A stretch of DNA of 7,130 nt from Methanospirillum sp. GTDB taxonomy: Archaea; Halobacteriota; Methanomicrobia; Methanomicrobiales; Methanospirillaceae. The notes below the pieces were generated by a model. It was not told where the DNA came from. It saw only the letters and a list, made by a program, of their open reading frames with translations, and made no database searches. Position 1 is the first letter of the stretch; every line of letters starts with the position of its first letter. This document shows positions 6,095 to 7,130 of this stretch, in pieces. The stretch lies in NCBI GenBank assembly GCA_028679485.1, contig JAJRBL010000058.1:1-7130 (forward strand), in the 5' to 3' direction. The position numbers and the translations under genes are program-made.

Positions 6095-6417
6095 TAAGCA
6101 TTGCTGCAGGCCGAACAGGTGCTCTCTCTTTCCCTGATAAGACCACAGATCTGGCATATTCTTGCCCTGGGATCTGATACCTCTCCACCAATAAGATCTG
6201 CCGAAAGAGCGGCTATTGCCTCTGAAACCTCTGAAGAAAACTCGATCCGGTATCCCCTTTTTCCGGAGATATACTGGGAGACCGCTGAAGGAGCCATATT
6301 CAGAAGACCTGCCACCATTTTTTGGGATAATCCTTTTTTTACCATTTCTCCTGCAATTGCAGCCCTGATGGCAGGTAATGAATCCCATACTATCGTTTCA
6401 CAGGGAAGTTTATCCAT
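6094..6417 (-). CDS. Small HTH (XRE-like) transcriptional regulator with two CxxC pairs
   Basis: A 107-residue predicted DNA-binding protein of the archaeal group that starts with a LPCE motif followed by LPAIRAAIAGEMV. Residues about 16-57 hold the helix-turn-helix: GLSQKMVAGLLNMAPSAVSQYISGKRG, where AVSQYISGKRG is the recognition-helix signature of the family. The C-terminus carries CQIC (88-91) and CSAC (101-104), a likely zinc-ribbon or possibly Fe-S site; C6 near the N-terminus may be a fifth ligand. Relatives can carry an extra ligand-binding domain (such as ThiN in the thiamine regulator ThiR); this one is HTH plus Cys tail only. The ATG at 6417 has a good AGGAGAT site (6422-6428). The gene converges on the PAS gene with 21 bases between, and is divergent from the PEGA gene. 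A dyad in its promoter suggests self-regulation (inference). Targets unknown. Confidence 0.87.
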   Translation of the reverse strand: MDKLPCETIVWDSLPAIRAAIAGEMVKKGLSQKMVAGLLNMAPSAVSQYISGKRGYRIEFSSEVSEAIAALSADLIGGEVSDPRARICQICGLIRERESTCSACSNA

Positions 6418-6421
6418 TGGA

Positions 6422-6428
6422 ATCTCCT
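6422..6428 (-). promoter_or_regulatory. Ribosome binding site of the Cys-rich regulator
   Basis: AGGAGAT on the minus strand ends 4 bases before the ATG at 6417. It is the clearest Shine-Dalgarno site among the single genes here and fixes this start. Confidence 0.65.
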
Positions 6429-6434
6429 GGTACA

Positions 6435-6458
6435 GATTGTTTCACGGTGTGAATAATC
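6435..6458. promoter_or_regulatory. Interrupted dyad in the promoter of the Cys-rich regulator
   Basis: TTCAC-GGT-GTGAA (6441-6453) is a perfect 5-bp inverted repeat. It is extended by GATT (6435-6438) and AATC (6455-6458) with unequal 2- and 1-base gaps. It lies 18 bases upstream of the minus-strand ATG, between that start and an AT-rich stretch (about 6455-6468) that may be the TATA box. A protein bound here would block initiation, as expected for autorepression, or the RNA could form a hairpin. The function is inferred. Confidence 0.45.
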
Positions 6459-6653
6459 AATATGTAGTACCTGCATCCCTGACCTCGGAAAGACATGATC
6501 TGGTTCTCAGCCGCATCCAGGCTATGAAGAATAGGTACCTGGACATGACGATCATACAGCATGATCTCCATGATGGGTGAATTGAAGGTTATTCCAGGGT
6601 TTCTCATCCAATTATGCTACACATTGCAGGCATTTCGGCAAAAAATCAGTACC

Positions 6654-6660
6654 TATATAT
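6654..6660 (+). promoter_or_regulatory. TATA box of the PEGA protein gene
   Basis: TATATAT is centred 26 bases ahead of the ATG at 6683, with no Shine-Dalgarno site between. It predicts a leaderless transcript. The rest of the 265-bp gap 6418-6682 holds the regulator promoter, a 6-bp-arm inverted repeat GATCAT/ATGATC (6550-6566) and no convincing gene. Confidence 0.6.
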
Positions 6661-6682
6661 CATATGATTACAACTCCTCTGT

Positions 6683-7130
6683 ATGAGATTTTCGGGTGTC
6701 TGTCTTTTTTCGCTTACGATCATCGTGGTTCTTTTTTCAATCGGTGTGGCCGGATTGGGAAATGAGGGTATCAATCCGGATCAAACTCCTCCAGACATTC
6801 AGGGAGATGAACCGGCAGAGGAACCCATACCCATTCCGTCTGAATCTCCAGCCATGCCCGCTGAACCCACCGGTCTCGGGGGGGAGTATGGCTGGGTCTC
6901 GATCGATTCGATCCCTTCCGGAGGACTGGTTACGTTTGACGGCTCTGCCGAGGGCCTGACACCTTCTCTTGTCAAGGTCATGAGTACAGCATCACCTTTC
7001 CACCAGGTGGAGGTCAGGATGCCAGGATACCGGGACTGGAGTTTATCCCTCTCTGAAAACCCGGCATCAGGCGAGACAATCCCCATAACTGCCGTTTTGG
7101 TGCCGATTGAGCCCACGGAAACCAGCACCC
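6683..7130 (+). CDS. Secreted PEGA-domain surface protein, 3' end cut by window
   Basis: An open frame from the ATG at 6683 runs to the window end, 149 residues, so it has no stop here. Residues 1-24 form a signal peptide: MRFSGV, then the hydrophobic core LFSLTIIVVLFSIGVAG. Residues about 30-68 are a Pro/Glu-rich spacer with repeated P-x-P and EP pairs. From about residue 69 to 140 there is a PEGA domain: GWVSIDSIPSGGLVTFDG, then EGLTPSLVKV and a VRMPGYRDW strand pair. The text after it (PIEPTETST) looks like another Thr/Pro-rich linker, so more domains or a membrane anchor probably follow. PEGA domains are carbohydrate- or S-layer-associated surface modules whose role is not well defined, common in Methanomicrobiales envelope proteins. 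The start is supported by the TATA spacing. Function beyond surface location unknown. Confidence 0.8.
   Translation, partial: MRFSGVCLFSLTIIVVLFSIGVAGLGNEGINPDQTPPDIQGDEPAEEPIPIPSESPAMPAEPTGLGGEYGWVSIDSIPSGGLVTFDGSAEGLTPSLVKVMSTASPFHQVEVRMPGYRDWSLSLSENPASGETIPITAVLVPIEPTETST

Noticed and set aside
6494..6567. Repeated CATGATCT (6494-6501 and 6560-6567) and a GATCAT/ATGATC hairpin
   Set aside because: The 8-base repeat and 6-bp stem are short and near what chance would give; neither is placed at a promoter or a gene end.
6101..6580. Plus-strand frame of 159 codons
   Set aside because: It is antisense to the HTH regulator, which has a good ribosome site, HTH signature and paired cysteines; the plus frame starts without a ribosome site and has no domain.
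6410..6607. Minus-strand frame of 65 codons upstream of the HTH regulator
   Set aside because: It overlaps the regulator start in another frame and runs over its ribosome site and promoter dyad; no recognisable protein features.
1..7130. CRISPR array, mobile element, tRNA/rRNA, toxin-antitoxin or defence system
   Set aside because: No regularly spaced repeats, transposase motifs, tRNA cloverleaf signature or defence domains were seen on either strand; the content fits ordinary methanogen core and surface genes.

Overview
The window looks like chromosomal DNA of a methanogenic archaeon, most probably from the Methanomicrobiales (inference). The evidence is the gene content: an iron-sulfur flavoprotein with the compact C-x2-C-x2-C-x5-C motif, a two-subunit 2-oxoacid:ferredoxin oxidoreductase, a winged-helix/multi-PAS protein without a kinase domain, a secreted TPR protein, a Cys-rich XRE-type regulator and a PEGA-domain surface protein. 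TATA boxes of archaeal type lie about 24-27 bases ahead of several start codons, and several genes have no Shine-Dalgarno site. Seven of the eight protein genes can be read with confidence; the two outermost run off the window ends.

Layout: (1) Positions 1-439, minus strand: an Isf-type flavoprotein cut by the window edge. (2) Positions 440-636: a divergent control region with an interrupted 26-bp dyad and a strong TATA box. (3) Positions 637-3170, plus: korA-korB, an overlapping (ATGA) pair encoding a fused gamma-alpha subunit and a TPP/[4Fe-4S] beta subunit; an intrinsic-type terminator sits on the korB stop codon. (4) Positions 3175-4122, minus: a signal peptide, six exact 34-residue TPRs and a C-terminal membrane anchor; the gene converges on korB with 4 bases between. 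(5) Positions 4304-4780 and 4801-6072, plus: an FMN-binding split-barrel (pyridoxamine-phosphate-oxidase-like) protein followed by an HTH-PAS-PAS-PAS regulator, whose TATA box lies in the last codons of the flavoprotein gene. (6) Positions 6094-6417, minus: a small HTH regulator with two CxxC pairs and a dyad in its promoter. (7) Positions 6683-7130, plus: the start of a secreted PEGA-domain protein, preceded by a TATA box at leaderless spacing.

How they may work together: the oxidoreductase produces or uses reduced ferredoxin while making or splitting a 2-oxoacyl group with CoA. The divergently transcribed Isf flavoprotein belongs to a family that takes electrons from ferredoxin, so the first block may be a shared redox module (inference). 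The FMN split-barrel/PAS-HTH pair may be a second redox- or ligand-sensing unit (inference). The TPR and PEGA proteins belong to the cell surface. I see no CRISPR array, transposase, tRNA, rRNA or defence system, and no gene-free stretch longer than 300 bases; the largest gap is 6418-6682.
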